Shown: piece after piece, positions 25,416 through 34,105 of the stretch
How positions within the stretch are numbered: the first letter of the stretch is position 1
How the letters are laid out: every line of letters begins with the position of its first letter
NCBI RefSeq assembly: GCF_000737325.1
Contig: NZ_CP011125.1
Location: 1,612,001-1,676,000, forward strand
Reading direction: 5' to 3'
Origin: Sandaracinus amylolyticus
GTDB lineage: Bacteria > Myxococcota_A > Polyangia > Polyangiales > Sandaracinaceae
DNA: 64,000 nucleotides
Position numbers and translations under genes: made by a program
Notes under the pieces: model-generated
Database searches by the model: none
What the model saw: only the letters and a program-made list of their open reading frames with translations
Told to the model about the DNA's origin: nothing

Positions 25416-26300
25416 TTGTTCGTCCGAGTCCTCGGCGCGGCCGCGGGAGGTGGCTTCCCGCAATGGAACTGCGGCTGCGCGCAGTGTGCCGGCGTGCGCG
25501 CCGGGACGATCCGGGCGACCCCGCGAACGCAGGAGTCCGTCGCGGTGAGCGCCGACGGCGAGCGCTGGATCCTGCTCAACGCGTCGCCCGACGTGCGCGC
25601 CCAGATCGAGGCGTTCGCGCCGCTCCATCCACGTCCACCGCGGCGCACACCGATCGCCGCGGTCGTGCTCACCAACGCCGATCTCGATCACTGTCTCGGA
25701 CTGCTCGGCATGCGCGAGGGGACGCGCCTGTCGGTGCTGTCCACCGACACCACCCGTCGCGCGTTCGTCGAGGACAACGTGCTGTGCGGCGCGCTCGATC
25801 GAATCGAGTGGGTGACGCTCGCGCCGGGCTCGACGCGAGAGATCGCGGAGCTCTCCATCGAGGCGTTCCGCGTCCCCGGGAAGCCGCCCCGCTATCGCGA
25901 AGCCGACGCGCATCCCTCCGACGACGACAACGTCGGTCTCCTCGTCCGCGACCGCCGCGGGCGAACGCTCGCCCATGCGCCGTCGGTGCGCGCCTGGACT
26001 GGCGCGCTCTCTGCCGCGCTCGGGAGCGCCGACTGCGCGCTCGTGGACGGCACGTTCTGGTCGGACGACGAGCTGATCCGGCTCGGGCTCTCGACGCGCG
26101 GAGCGCGCCAGATGGGCCATCAGCCGATCGGAGGCGAGGACGGAATCCTCCGAGCCGCGCGAGGAATCGGCACGCCGCGCAAGATCTTCATCCACATCAA
26201 CAACACGAATCCGATCCTCGTCGAGGACTCGGCCGAGCGCGCCGAGGTGTCCGCCGCCGGCTGGGAGGTCGCATGGGACGGAATGGATATCGCGCTGTGA
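25416..26300 (+). CDS. pqqB: PqqB, metallo-beta-lactamase-fold PQQ biosynthesis protein
   Basis: A 294-residue protein from a TTG start. The diagnostic N-terminus VLGAAAGGGFPQWNCGCAQC is present. Downstream are LTNADLDHCLGLLGMREG (the metal-binding T-N-A-D-x-D-H variant of the metallo-beta-lactamase motif) and IFIHINNTNPIL near the C-terminus. PqqB is thought to hydroxylate the tyrosine-derived intermediate before PqqC acts. The length is normal (about 300). The stop overlaps the PqqC start. Confidence 0.95.
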   Translation: MFVRVLGAAAGGGFPQWNCGCAQCAGVRAGTIRATPRTQESVAVSADGERWILLNASPDVRAQIEAFAPLHPRPPRRTPIAAVVLTNADLDHCLGLLGMREGTRLSVLSTDTTRRAFVEDNVLCGALDRIEWVTLAPGSTREIAELSIEAFRVPGKPPRYREADAHPSDDDNVGLLVRDRRGRTLAHAPSVRAWTGALSAALGSADCALVDGTFWSDDELIRLGLSTRGARQMGHQPIGGEDGILRAARGIGTPRKIFIHINNTNPILVEDSAERAEVSAAGWEVAWDGMDIAL

Positions 26301-26983
26301 CCTCCTCCGATGCATTCGTCGCGCGGCTGCGCGAGGTGGGCGAGAGTCGATATCACCATCGCCATCCGTTCCACGTCGCGATGCACGAGGGGACGCTCGG
26401 CCCGGCCCAGCTGCGTCATTGGGTGGCGAATCGATTCTATTATCAGACGCGCATTCCGCTGAAGGACGCGCTGATCCTCGCGAAATCGGAGAGCGCCGAA
26501 TTCCGACGAACGTGGCTGCGCCGCATTCGCGAGCAGGACGGAGACGGAGCGAGCGACGGTGGCCTCGAGCTCTGGTTGCGGCTCGCCGAGGCCGTCGGGC
26601 TCGATCGCGGCGAGGTGATCGCGCATCGGCGCGTCGTGCCCGGCGTGCGCTTCGCGTGCGACGACTACGTCTCGTCGGTCGCGCGGTGGAGCCTGCTCGA
26701 AGCGGTCGCATCGTCGCTCACCGAGTGCTTCGCGCCGGACCTCATGCGCGCGCGAGCGGCCGCGTGGGAGAGGCACTATCCGTGGATCGGCCCGGGCGGG
26801 ACCGCGTACTTCCGTGCGCGCATCGGAGCGGCTCGGCGCGACGCCGACGAGGCCCTCTCCTTCGTCGCTGCGCGCGCGATCACACCCGAGCTCCAGGAGC
26901 AGTGCGTCGCGGCGCTCGAGCGAAAGACCGACATCCTCTGGCACGTCGTCGAGAGCATCGCGACCACGTGCGAGGAGACCTGA
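26297..26983 (+). CDS. pqqC: PqqC, pyrroloquinoline quinone synthase
   Basis: A 228-residue all-helical oxidase. It begins MTSSDAFVARLREVGESRYHHRHPFHVAMHEGTLGP, a very conserved PqqC stretch. Other landmarks are WVANRFYYQTRIPLKDA, FAPDLMRARAAAWERHYPWI and YFRARI. PqqC performs the final ring closure and eight-electron oxidation without cofactor. The GTG start at 26297 overlaps the pqqB stop (GTGA). An in-frame ATG at 26273 would add eight residues and overlap pqqB by 28 bp. Confidence 0.95.
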   Translation: MTSSDAFVARLREVGESRYHHRHPFHVAMHEGTLGPAQLRHWVANRFYYQTRIPLKDALILAKSESAEFRRTWLRRIREQDGDGASDGGLELWLRLAEAVGLDRGEVIAHRRVVPGVRFACDDYVSSVARWSLLEAVASSLTECFAPDLMRARAAAWERHYPWIGPGGTAYFRARIGAARRDADEALSFVAARAITPELQEQCVAALERKTDILWHVVESIATTCEET

Positions 26984-26984
26984 C

Positions 26985-27254
26985 GTGCGCGACGCGCGCC
27001 CGCGGCTCGCGCGCAAGGCGCGGCTGCGTCGCGATCCGATCACCGACGAGCCCTTGCTCGTCGCGCCGGAGCGCGGGCTCGCGCTGAACGCGACGGCCGC
27101 GCGGATCGTCGCGCTGTGCGACGGCGACCGCACCTTCGCGTCGATCGTCGGCGAGCTCGCGCGCGGGCACGATCGCGAGCGCGTCGCGCGAGACGTCGAG
27201 CGCTTCCTCCACGAGCTCGCGGAGCGCGGTCTCGTGTCGTGGGACGGTCGATGA
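26985..27254 (+). CDS. pqqD: PqqD, PqqA-binding chaperone (RRE domain)
   Basis: An 89-residue protein from a GTG start. It has RLARKARLRRDPITDEPLLVAPERGLALNATAARIVALCDGDRTF, the RiPP recognition element fold, then a winged-helix C-terminus (RDVERFLHELAERGLVSW). PqqD binds the PqqA peptide and presents it to PqqE. Length matches the family. It is one base after the pqqC stop and its own stop overlaps the pqqE start. Confidence 0.93.
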   Translation: MRDARPRLARKARLRRDPITDEPLLVAPERGLALNATAARIVALCDGDRTFASIVGELARGHDRERVARDVERFLHELAERGLVSWDGR

Positions 27255-28333
27255 CCGAGCGCGATCCCCACCGGCCGTACACGCTGATCGCGGAGCTCAC
27301 GTACCGCTGCCCGCTGCGATGCGGTCACTGCTCGAACCCGCTCGACTGGGCGCAACACCGCGATGCGCTCGACACCTCGGCGTGGTCGCGCGTGCTCGCC
27401 GAGGCGGCGGAGCTCGGCGTCGTGCAGGTGCACCTCACGGGCGGCGAGCCACTGCTGCGACGCGATCTCGAGCCGCTGATCGCCGCAGCGAGGCGCGCCG
27501 ATCTCTACACGCACCTCGTCACGTCCGGCGTCCCGCTCGCGCGCGAGCGTCTGCGCGCGCTGCGCGACGCGGGTCTCGACGCGATGCAGCTCTCGCTGCA
27601 CGACGCCGACGACGTGAACGCCGACAGCATCGCGGGCGTCCCGGTCGCCGCGCACAAGCGCGAGGTCGCGAGCTGGGCGCAGAGCCTCGAGATCCCGCTC
27701 ACGATCAACGTCGTGCTGCGCGGCGACAACATCGACGGAGTGGACGCGATCATCGCGCTCGCCGAGACGCTCGGCGCCGATCGCCTCGAGCTCGCGAGCA
27801 CGCAGTACCTCGGGTGGGCGCTCGCGAATCGATCCGCGCTGCTGCCCACCCACGCGCAGATCGAACGAGCGCGGTCGGTCGCCTCCGCCGCGCGCGCGCG
27901 GCTCCGCGGACGGATGGAGATCGTGCTCGTCCTGCCCGACTATCACGCGGGCGCGCCGCGAGCGTGCATGGAGGGATGGGCGCGCCGGTTCGTCGTCGTG
28001 AGCCCGGATGGGCGGGTGCTGCCGTGTCATGCCGCGGGCTCGATTCCCACGCTCGAATTCGAGCGTGTCGGCGGCGTGCGATCGCTGGCGGAGATCTGGC
28101 GCAGCTCCCCCGCGCTCGCCGCGTTCCGCGGCGATGCTTGGATGTCCGAGCCGTGCCGCAGCTGCGAGCGCCGCGCGATCGATCACGGTGGATGCCGCTG
28201 TCAGGCCCACCATCTCGCGGGAGACGCCGGCGCGACGGATCCCGCGTGCGATCGCTCCCCGATGCACCACGTCGTGGTGAGCGCATTCCACGACTCGGCG
28301 CCCTCACTGGTTCAGCTCCGCGCGCGCCGCTGA
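27251..28333 (+). CDS. pqqE: PqqE, radical SAM PqqA peptide cyclase
   Basis: A 360-residue radical SAM enzyme. The AdoMet cluster motif is CPLRCGHC in ELTYRCPLRCGHCSNPLDW. GGEPLLRRDLEPLI follows. The C-terminal SPASM domain has its cysteines in ACMEGWARRF, VLPCHAA, CRSCERRAIDHGGCRCQA. It forms the Glu-Tyr carbon-carbon bond in PqqA. Start overlaps the pqqD stop (ATGA). No pqqF-type protease is present in the window. Downstream, 44 bp separate it from nadM. Confidence 0.96.
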   Translation: MTERDPHRPYTLIAELTYRCPLRCGHCSNPLDWAQHRDALDTSAWSRVLAEAAELGVVQVHLTGGEPLLRRDLEPLIAAARRADLYTHLVTSGVPLARERLRALRDAGLDAMQLSLHDADDVNADSIAGVPVAAHKREVASWAQSLEIPLTINVVLRGDNIDGVDAIIALAETLGADRLELASTQYLGWALANRSALLPTHAQIERARSVASAARARLRGRMEIVLVLPDYHAGAPRACMEGWARRFVVVSPDGRVLPCHAAGSIPTLEFERVGGVRSLAEIWRSSPALAAFRGDAWMSEPCRSCERRAIDHGGCRCQAHHLAGDAGATDPACDRSPMHHVVVSAFHDSAPSLVQLRARR

Positions 28334-28335
28334 CG

Positions 28336-28365
28336 CGAAGTCTAGACTTCGATGCGATGTGCATC
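28336..28365. promoter_or_regulatory. Paired inverted repeats upstream of nadM
   Basis: A perfect 16-bp palindrome CGAAGTCTAGACTTCG lies at 28336-28351. It is joined directly to GATGC-N5-GCATC (28351-28365), all within the 44-bp gap between pqqE and nadM. NAD genes of this type are often repressed by NrtR, which binds palindromes near the promoter, but I cannot match a known consensus. It could also limit read-through from pqqE. Confidence 0.5.
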
Positions 28366-28377
28366 TAAGTTTCGCGC

Positions 28378-29292
28378 ATGGGACGCGAGACGCTCGGCGT
28401 GGTGGTCGCGAGGTTCCAGTCGCCGGAGCTCCACGACGGCCATCGTCACCTCCTCGACGTCGTCGAGTCGCGCCATCCGCGGCTGCTCGTCGTGCTCGGC
28501 ACGGCACGCACGTACGTGCCCACCTCGAAGAACCCGCTCGACTTCGCGACCCGGCGAGAGATGGTGCGCGGTCGGTACCCGCTCGCGCTCGTCGCCGAGC
28601 TGCCCGACTGCCGCGGCGACGCGATGTGGTCGCGCGCGCTCGACGCCATCGTCGCCGAGCACGCGCCGGCGGGCGACGCGGTGCTCTACGGCTCGCGAGA
28701 CAGCTTCTTGCGCTCCTATTCGGGCGAGCACCGGTGCGAGGAGATCGATCCCATCGAGGATCACACCGCGACCGCATTGCGCCTCGAGGCGGTCACGCGT
28801 CCCGCGACGACCGACGACTTCCGCCGAGGCGTGATCTACGCCGCGACGACGCGCCCACCGGTCGTCTACCAGACCGTCGACGTCGCGATCACCGACGACC
28901 GCCGGCGCCGCGTCCTCTTCGCGAAGAAGCGCGAGGACGCGGGCGCGCTGCGGTTCCTCGGCGGCTTCGTGCTGCCCGGAGACGACTCGCTCGAGGCCGC
29001 CGCGCGGCGCGAGGCGATCGCCGAGTCGGGCGGACTGGAGATCGGCGACGCGACGTATCTCGGCTCGACGCGAGTCGACGACTGGCGCTATCGCGGCGGC
29101 GCCGACCGCATCACGACGGCGCTCTTCGTGGCGCCCTATCTGCTCGGGCGCGCGACGGGCGCCGACGACGTCGACGAGAACGAGTGGGTGTCGGAGCTCG
29201 ACGTGACGAGCGGCGCGATCGCGGCGCGTCTCGTCCCCGAGCACCGGCGCCTCGGCGAGATGCTCGCAGCGCATCTGCGAGCGCGGAGGTGA
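28378..29292 (+). CDS. Bifunctional NMN adenylyltransferase/Nudix hydrolase (NadM-type)
   Basis: A 304-residue two-domain protein. The N-terminal nucleotidyltransferase (1-175) has VVVARFQSPELHDGHRHLL with the HxGH-type motif HDGH, and SGEHRCEEID. The C-terminal Nudix domain (about 180-304) has GGFVLPGDDSLEAAARREAIAESGGLEIG in place of the standard box. The second Glu of the REUxEE core is replaced by Ser, so pyrophosphatase activity may be weakened. Expected role: joining NMN and ATP to NAD. It is coupled with the downstream nicotinamide phosphoribosyltransferase, giving a two-step salvage route from nicotinamide. Confidence 0.92.
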   Translation: MGRETLGVVVARFQSPELHDGHRHLLDVVESRHPRLLVVLGTARTYVPTSKNPLDFATRREMVRGRYPLALVAELPDCRGDAMWSRALDAIVAEHAPAGDAVLYGSRDSFLRSYSGEHRCEEIDPIEDHTATALRLEAVTRPATTDDFRRGVIYAATTRPPVVYQTVDVAITDDRRRRVLFAKKREDAGALRFLGGFVLPGDDSLEAAARREAIAESGGLEIGDATYLGSTRVDDWRYRGGADRITTALFVAPYLLGRATGADDVDENEWVSELDVTSGAIAARLVPEHRRLGEMLAAHLRARR

Positions 29293-29297
29293 TCACG

Positions 29298-30680
29298 ATG
29301 GAGGGCTCGAATCTCCTGCTGGGCACCGACAGCTACAAGGTGACGCACTGGCGGCAGTATCCGCCGGGGACGACGCGCGTGAGCTCGTTCCTCGAGAGCC
29401 GCGGCGGCGTGTATCCGTCGGTCGTGTTCTTCGGCCTGCAGTACCTCCTCGATCGTCACTTCGCCGGTGTCGTGGTGACCGAGGATCGGATCGCGGAAGC
29501 GCGAGAGATCTTCGCGGCGCACTTCGGCGATCCGACGTTGTTCCACGAGGCGGGCTGGAGACACGTCCTCGACGCGCACGGCGGGCGATTGCCCGTCGAG
29601 ATCCGCGCCGTCCCCGAAGGCACGGTGGTGCCGGTGTCGAACGTGCTGATGACGATCGAGAATACCGATCCACGCGTGCCGTGGCTCACGAATTACCTCG
29701 AGTCGTTGCTCTTGCAGGTCTGGTATCCGTGCACCGTCGCGACGCAGAGCCGCGAGATGCGCCGGACGATCACCGCCCATCTCGAGAAGACCGGGACTCC
29801 CTCGCTCGTCGGCTTCGAGCTGCACGACTTCGGTCTCCGCGGGAGCACGTCGCACGAGTCCGCCGCGATCGGCGGCGCCGCGCACCTGGTGAGCTTCGAG
29901 GGCACCGATACGATTCCCGCGCTCCTGCTCGCGCGTCGTCACTACGGCGAGCCGATGGCCGGATTCTCGATCCCGGCGGCCGAGCACAGCACGATCACGA
30001 GCTGGGGCCGTGATCGCGAGTCGAGCGCATATCGAAACATGTTGGAGTCGTACCCGCGCGGCCTGGTCGCGGTCGTCTCCGACAGCTACGACGTCTACCG
30101 CGCATGCGAGCAGCTCTGGGGACGGGAGCTGCGCGAGCTCGTGCTCTCGCGCGACGGCACGCTGGTGGTGCGCCCCGATAGCGGTCATCCGCCCGAGGTG
30201 GTCTGTCGCGTGCTCGAGATCCTCGGCCGCGCATTCGGCACCGCGATCAACGCGAAAGGATATCGAGTGCTCGATCCGCACGTCCGCGTGATCCAGGGCG
30301 ACGGAATCGACCCGGTGATGATCGCCGAGATCCTCGCCGCGATGTCGGAGCGCGGTTGGTCCGCGGACAACGTCGCATTCGGATCGGGCGGCGCGCTCCT
30401 GCAGAAGGTCCATCGCGACACGCAGAACCTCGCGATCAAGTGCTCGGCCGTCGAGATCGACGGTGCGTGGCGCCCGGTCATGAAGGACCCGGTGACCGAC
30501 CCCGGCAAGCGCTCGAAGTCGGGGCGCCTCGCGTTGGTGCGCGAAGCGGGCGCGTTCCGCACGGTCGCACGCGGCGACTCGGGGCATCCCGGCGACCTGC
30601 TCGAGCCGGTGTTCCGCGACGGCGAGATCCTGCGGCGACAGACGCTCTCGGACATCCGTCGTCGCGCGCTGGAAGGGTGA
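29298..30680 (+). CDS. nadV: Nicotinamide phosphoribosyltransferase (NadV/NAMPT)
   Basis: A 460-residue enzyme starting MEGSNLLLGTDSYKVTHWRQYPPGTT, the classic NAMPT N-terminus. Further landmarks are FFGLQYLLDRHF, GFELHDFGLRGSTSHESAAIGG, SIPAAEHSTITSWG and VVRPDSGHPPEVV (active-site D-S-G). It makes NMN from nicotinamide and PRPP. A near-perfect ribosome-binding site GGAGGTGA (29285-29292) overlaps the nadM stop and fixes the ATG; a GTG at 29289 is less likely. Normal length for the family. Confidence 0.95.
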   Translation: MEGSNLLLGTDSYKVTHWRQYPPGTTRVSSFLESRGGVYPSVVFFGLQYLLDRHFAGVVVTEDRIAEAREIFAAHFGDPTLFHEAGWRHVLDAHGGRLPVEIRAVPEGTVVPVSNVLMTIENTDPRVPWLTNYLESLLLQVWYPCTVATQSREMRRTITAHLEKTGTPSLVGFELHDFGLRGSTSHESAAIGGAAHLVSFEGTDTIPALLLARRHYGEPMAGFSIPAAEHSTITSWGRDRESSAYRNMLESYPRGLVAVVSDSYDVYRACEQLWGRELRELVLSRDGTLVVRPDSGHPPEVVCRVLEILGRAFGTAINAKGYRVLDPHVRVIQGDGIDPVMIAEILAAMSERGWSADNVAFGSGGALLQKVHRDTQNLAIKCSAVEIDGAWRPVMKDPVTDPGKRSKSGRLALVREAGAFRTVARGDSGHPGDLLEPVFRDGEILRRQTLSDIRRRALEG

Positions 30681-30870
30681 CTGTCGTCGTGCTCGTCGCT
30701 CGCGAAGGACCGCGTCGCCGATCGCGCTGACACAGCGTGCGCCACGCGGCGTTGCCGCCGAGCAACTCGCTGCACACGAGTGTTGCGCACGCTGCACGTT
30801 CCTCCGCGCGCGTTCGCGGAGATTGGTGCTCCGCGCGAGCGGCCCGGCGCTTGCGATGGCCGTCGCCGAC

Positions 30871-31848
30871 ATGGAACGACGAGGCTTTCTCACCACGGTC
30901 GCGCTCGGCGCGACGGGGATCGGCACCGGTGCGGTCTGGCTCCCGGGCTGCGGCGGCGCACCGACGCGGCCCACCGATCTCGCGACGGCGCACGCGGAGA
31001 CCCTCGCGGAGCGGCTCGATCGCGGCGTCGCGAGCGTGCGCAACGCGCCGTTCGCGCGTCTGCTCGGCCCTCAGCCATGGTCGCTCCGGCCCGACGCGCA
31101 CGCGCGCATGATCCGGCTCGGGCTGGAGGCGTTGGTGGTCGCCGACGTCGCGCGCTCGATCCCTGCGGGCTCGCACCTCCCCGAGCCGCTCGCGCAGCGG
31201 CTCGACCAGGCGCTGCCGGTGCTCGACCAGTGCGTGGTCGGCTATCACGCGCTGCTCGAGCGCACACCGGCCGCGGTGCGGCGGAACCTCGATCGCCGGT
31301 TCCGCGACGAGCCCGATCTCGCGATGCACGTCACCGAGGTGCTCGACGAGCGCGCCCGCGCGATCGACATCTCGAGCGAGAGCCGGCTGCGCCTGCGCGG
31401 CGTCGCACGGAACGTCGGCGCGCGTGTGAGGAGGCAGTCGACGAGCGCGCTGATCGACGACTGCGTCGGGAAGATCGAGAACGTCGTGGGCCAGGGCGGC
31501 GCCGACGTGCGCCTCGCGCGCTCGCTCGAGACGCACGCGCTGATCGACGCGATCTGGCAGCAGGTCGACGCAGCCCCGCGCAGCGGCGGCGCATCCCCGC
31601 TGGGCGGGTATGAGCCCGTCGAGCAGCCGCCCGAAGCGCCGGAGCTGACCGTGTCGAGCGCGGGCGATCCGGAGCTCGCTGTGGGCGGCGTGATGGCGGG
31701 CGCGGGGCTCGCGGTGTTCGGCATCGGCGGCATCGTGAGCCTCGCGATGCAGAGCGCGTTTCCGATGGTCGTCGTCGCGACGCCGGCAGGCGTCGCGGTG
31801 ATCATCGGGCTCATCCTCCTCACCGTCGGCGCCGTGCAGAACGCGTGA
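30871..31848 (+). CDS. Tat/lipoprotein-like membrane protein leading the lipid operon
   Basis: A 325-residue protein starting MERRGFLTTVALGATGIGTGAVWLPGCGG. The RRGFLTT motif suggests Tat export, and Cys near residue 27 could be lipidated, although the lipobox LPGC is not canonical. The middle part (about 40-255) is helical and soluble. Two hydrophobic segments close the C-terminus (VGGVMAGAGLAVFGIGGIV and MVVVATPAGVAVIIGLILL). No family recognised. Its stop overlaps the ketosynthase start (TGATG), tying it to the fatty-acid-like operon. It may be an envelope component of that pathway, which is inference. Confidence 0.65.
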   Translation: MERRGFLTTVALGATGIGTGAVWLPGCGGAPTRPTDLATAHAETLAERLDRGVASVRNAPFARLLGPQPWSLRPDAHARMIRLGLEALVVADVARSIPAGSHLPEPLAQRLDQALPVLDQCVVGYHALLERTPAAVRRNLDRRFRDEPDLAMHVTEVLDERARAIDISSESRLRLRGVARNVGARVRRQSTSALIDDCVGKIENVVGQGGADVRLARSLETHALIDAIWQQVDAAPRSGGASPLGGYEPVEQPPEAPELTVSSAGDPELAVGGVMAGAGLAVFGIGGIVSLAMQSAFPMVVVATPAGVAVIIGLILLTVGAVQNA

Positions 31849-33782
31849 TGCGCGACGCCGTGGTGATCACCGGGATGGGCGCGATCTCCGCGCTCGGAAC
31901 GGGCGTGAGCGCGATCGTCGACGCGATGCGCGAGGGCCGCGACGGCCTCTCGGAGATGGAGCGCTTCGACGTGCGCGCGCTCCATCCGATCCGACTCGCG
32001 GGCTGGCTGCGCGAGCCGTGGTCGCGGGGCGAGCGCGCGAGCCTCGACGCGTGGTCGCGCATCGCCGCGCGTGAAGCGTGGCTCGATGCGCGCGCATCCG
32101 AGGCCGGCGTGAGCGCGTCGCGCATCGCCGTCGTCGTGGGCACCACGCTCGGCGACGATGCCGCGATCACCGGCGTCGCAGATGCGGTCGCGCTCGAGGT
32201 GGGCGCGCGGGGCCCGCGATGGACGATCTCCACCGCCTGCGCATCGAGCGCGAACGCACTGGGGCTCGCGCGCGATCTGATCCTCGCGGGTGATGCGGAC
32301 CTCGTGATCGCAGGCGGCGCGGAGATCCTGGTGCCCGAGATCTTCGCGGGTTTCGCGGCGCTGGGCGTGCTCGGCGAAGGCAAGTGCGCGCCGTTCGGCG
32401 AGGACGTCGGGACCACGCTCGGCGAAGGCGCGGGGTTCGTCGTGCTCGAGCGCGCGGGTGCGCGCGAGGTGCGTCATCACGGGGTGCTGCTCGGGTACGG
32501 CCTCTCGAGCGACGCGTGGCACGAGACGTCTCCCGACCCGCGCGGCGAAGGGCTCGCGCGCGCGACGCGTGCGTGCCTGCGCGACGCGGGCCTCGAGCCG
32601 GACGACGTCGAGTACGTGAACGCGCACGCGACGGGCACCGCGGCGAACGACGACGCGGAGTGGCGCGGCATCCAGCGCGCGCTCGGAGGACGCGCCGCGA
32701 CGATCCCGGTGAGCGCGAGCAAGGGGTATCTCGGTCACGCGCAGGGCGCGGCCGGTGTGCTCGAGACGATCACGACGCTCGCGTGCATGCGCGCGGGCCT
32801 GGTGCCTCCGAGCGCGCGCGTCGGGCGTGGCCGTCCACGCGGCCCGAGCGACACGGTGAGCGAGACGGGCGCGGCGCGCGCGGGCGCGATTGCGATCGCG
32901 CTCTCGAACAGCGCGGCGTTCGGAGGTGCGAACGCGGTCGTCGCGATCTCGAGCGAGGCACGCGCGTCGCGGCCGCGGGGATCACGACGGGTGTCGGTCG
33001 CGGGCGTCGGCGCGTTCGTCGTCGAGGCGGGCGCGGCGCGCGACGACGACGCGCTCGTGCGAGCGTGCGGTGACGTCGATCTGCGCGGCGCCGATCCTTC
33101 GTGTCGCCTCGCGATCGCGGCGAGCCAACGCGCGCTCGCGGACGCGCGGGTGCGCGCGAACGCGTCGTCGCGCGACCGGATCGGTATGTTCGCGGGCGTG
33201 AGCGCACCTTCGCGCGCGAGCGTCGCCGAGCTGCGCAGGAGCCTCGAGCGCGGGCTCGATCGCGCGAGCGCGCCCGCGTTCGCGCGCTCCGTCTGCCATG
33301 CGCCGATCGGCGCGGCGTCTCGTGCGCTCGGGGCGCGCGGCGCGGCGACGACGGTCGCCGGGGACGGCGTCGCGGGAATGCTCGCGATCGCCTACGCCGC
33401 GCGCTGGCTGCGCGATCGCGACGACGCGGATCGACTGGTCGCGGGCGGCATCGACGAGCGTGCACCGGACGGCTCGTACGACGCGGAAGGCGCGTGTCTC
33501 GTGGTGCTCGCGGCGGAGACGGGCGGGGTCGAGATCGCAGGCGTCGCGACCGCCGGGGACGTCGACGCGGCCATCGCGAGCGCGCTCGCGGAGGCGGGCC
33601 TCGATCGCGCGTCGGTGCCCGAGCTCGCGGCGCGCGGCGTCGACGGCGCCCCGTCGCTCGGCACGGCGCTCGCGTTCGTCGATGCGGTGTCGAGGGTGCG
33701 CGAAGGCGCGCACGCGGTGATCGCGACTGCGTCCGGCGCGCAAGGCGCCGTCGCGATCGTGCTGGTGAGGGGACACGTATGA
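31848..33782 (+). CDS. Beta-ketoacyl synthase with degenerate second KS domain
   Basis: A 644-residue protein. Residues 1 to about 385 form a complete KAS II-like domain: VITGMGAISALGTG, STACASSANALG (nucleophile Cys), NAHATGTAANDDAEWRG (first His) and KGYLGHAQGAAGVLET (Lys and second His). Residues about 390-644 resemble a second, shortened KS: SVAGVGAFVVEAG, SCRLAIAASQRALADARV, FAGVSAP and AATTVAGDGVAGMLAIA. There the active-site Cys position reads GDG and no catalytic His pair is visible. This recalls ketosynthase/chain-length-factor pairs, but fused. Expected role: chain elongation on the adjacent ACP. Confidence 0.85.
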   Translation: MRDAVVITGMGAISALGTGVSAIVDAMREGRDGLSEMERFDVRALHPIRLAGWLREPWSRGERASLDAWSRIAAREAWLDARASEAGVSASRIAVVVGTTLGDDAAITGVADAVALEVGARGPRWTISTACASSANALGLARDLILAGDADLVIAGGAEILVPEIFAGFAALGVLGEGKCAPFGEDVGTTLGEGAGFVVLERAGAREVRHHGVLLGYGLSSDAWHETSPDPRGEGLARATRACLRDAGLEPDDVEYVNAHATGTAANDDAEWRGIQRALGGRAATIPVSASKGYLGHAQGAAGVLETITTLACMRAGLVPPSARVGRGRPRGPSDTVSETGAARAGAIAIALSNSAAFGGANAVVAISSEARASRPRGSRRVSVAGVGAFVVEAGAARDDDALVRACGDVDLRGADPSCRLAIAASQRALADARVRANASSRDRIGMFAGVSAPSRASVAELRRSLERGLDRASAPAFARSVCHAPIGAASRALGARGAATTVAGDGVAGMLAIAYAARWLRDRDDADRLVAGGIDERAPDGSYDAEGACLVVLAAETGGVEIAGVATAGDVDAAIASALAEAGLDRASVPELAARGVDGAPSLGTALAFVDAVSRVREGAHAVIATASGAQGAVAIVLVRGHV

Positions 33783-34105
33783 GTGCTGACGAGACGTCTC
33801 TGGAGCCCGCGCTCGCGGCGCACCTCGCGCGGCGCGAGGAAGCGCTGGCGCGCGTGCGGCGTGTGCTGATCGAAGCGCTGAAGGTCGCGCTTCCGCCCGA
33901 GCGCATCGAGCTCGACGCGCCGCTCTTCGGAACGGGGCTCGGACTCGACTCGATCGACGCCGTCGAGCTCGTCGTCGCGATCGAGACCGAGCTCGGCCTC
34001 ACGCTGGCCGAGGGCGCCGCGGGCCCGCACGCGTTCCGTACCGTGCACTCGCTCGTCGAGCTCGTGCTCGATCCGCCGCGCCCGCGCGGCCCGGAGGCGA
34101 CGTGA
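33779..34105 (+). CDS. Acyl carrier protein
   Basis: A 108-residue protein, longer than housekeeping AcpP (about 78) through an N-terminal helix (about 1-25). The phosphopantetheine site is the Ser in GTGLGLDSIDAVELVVAIE, the typical D-S motif. Start overlaps the ketosynthase stop (ATGA) and its stop overlaps the GcvT-like gene. It should carry the intermediates of this operon rather than those of primary fatty acid synthesis. Confidence 0.9.
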   Translation: MSADETSLEPALAAHLARREEALARVRRVLIEALKVALPPERIELDAPLFGTGLGLDSIDAVELVVAIETELGLTLAEGAAGPHAFRTVHSLVELVLDPPRPRGPEAT

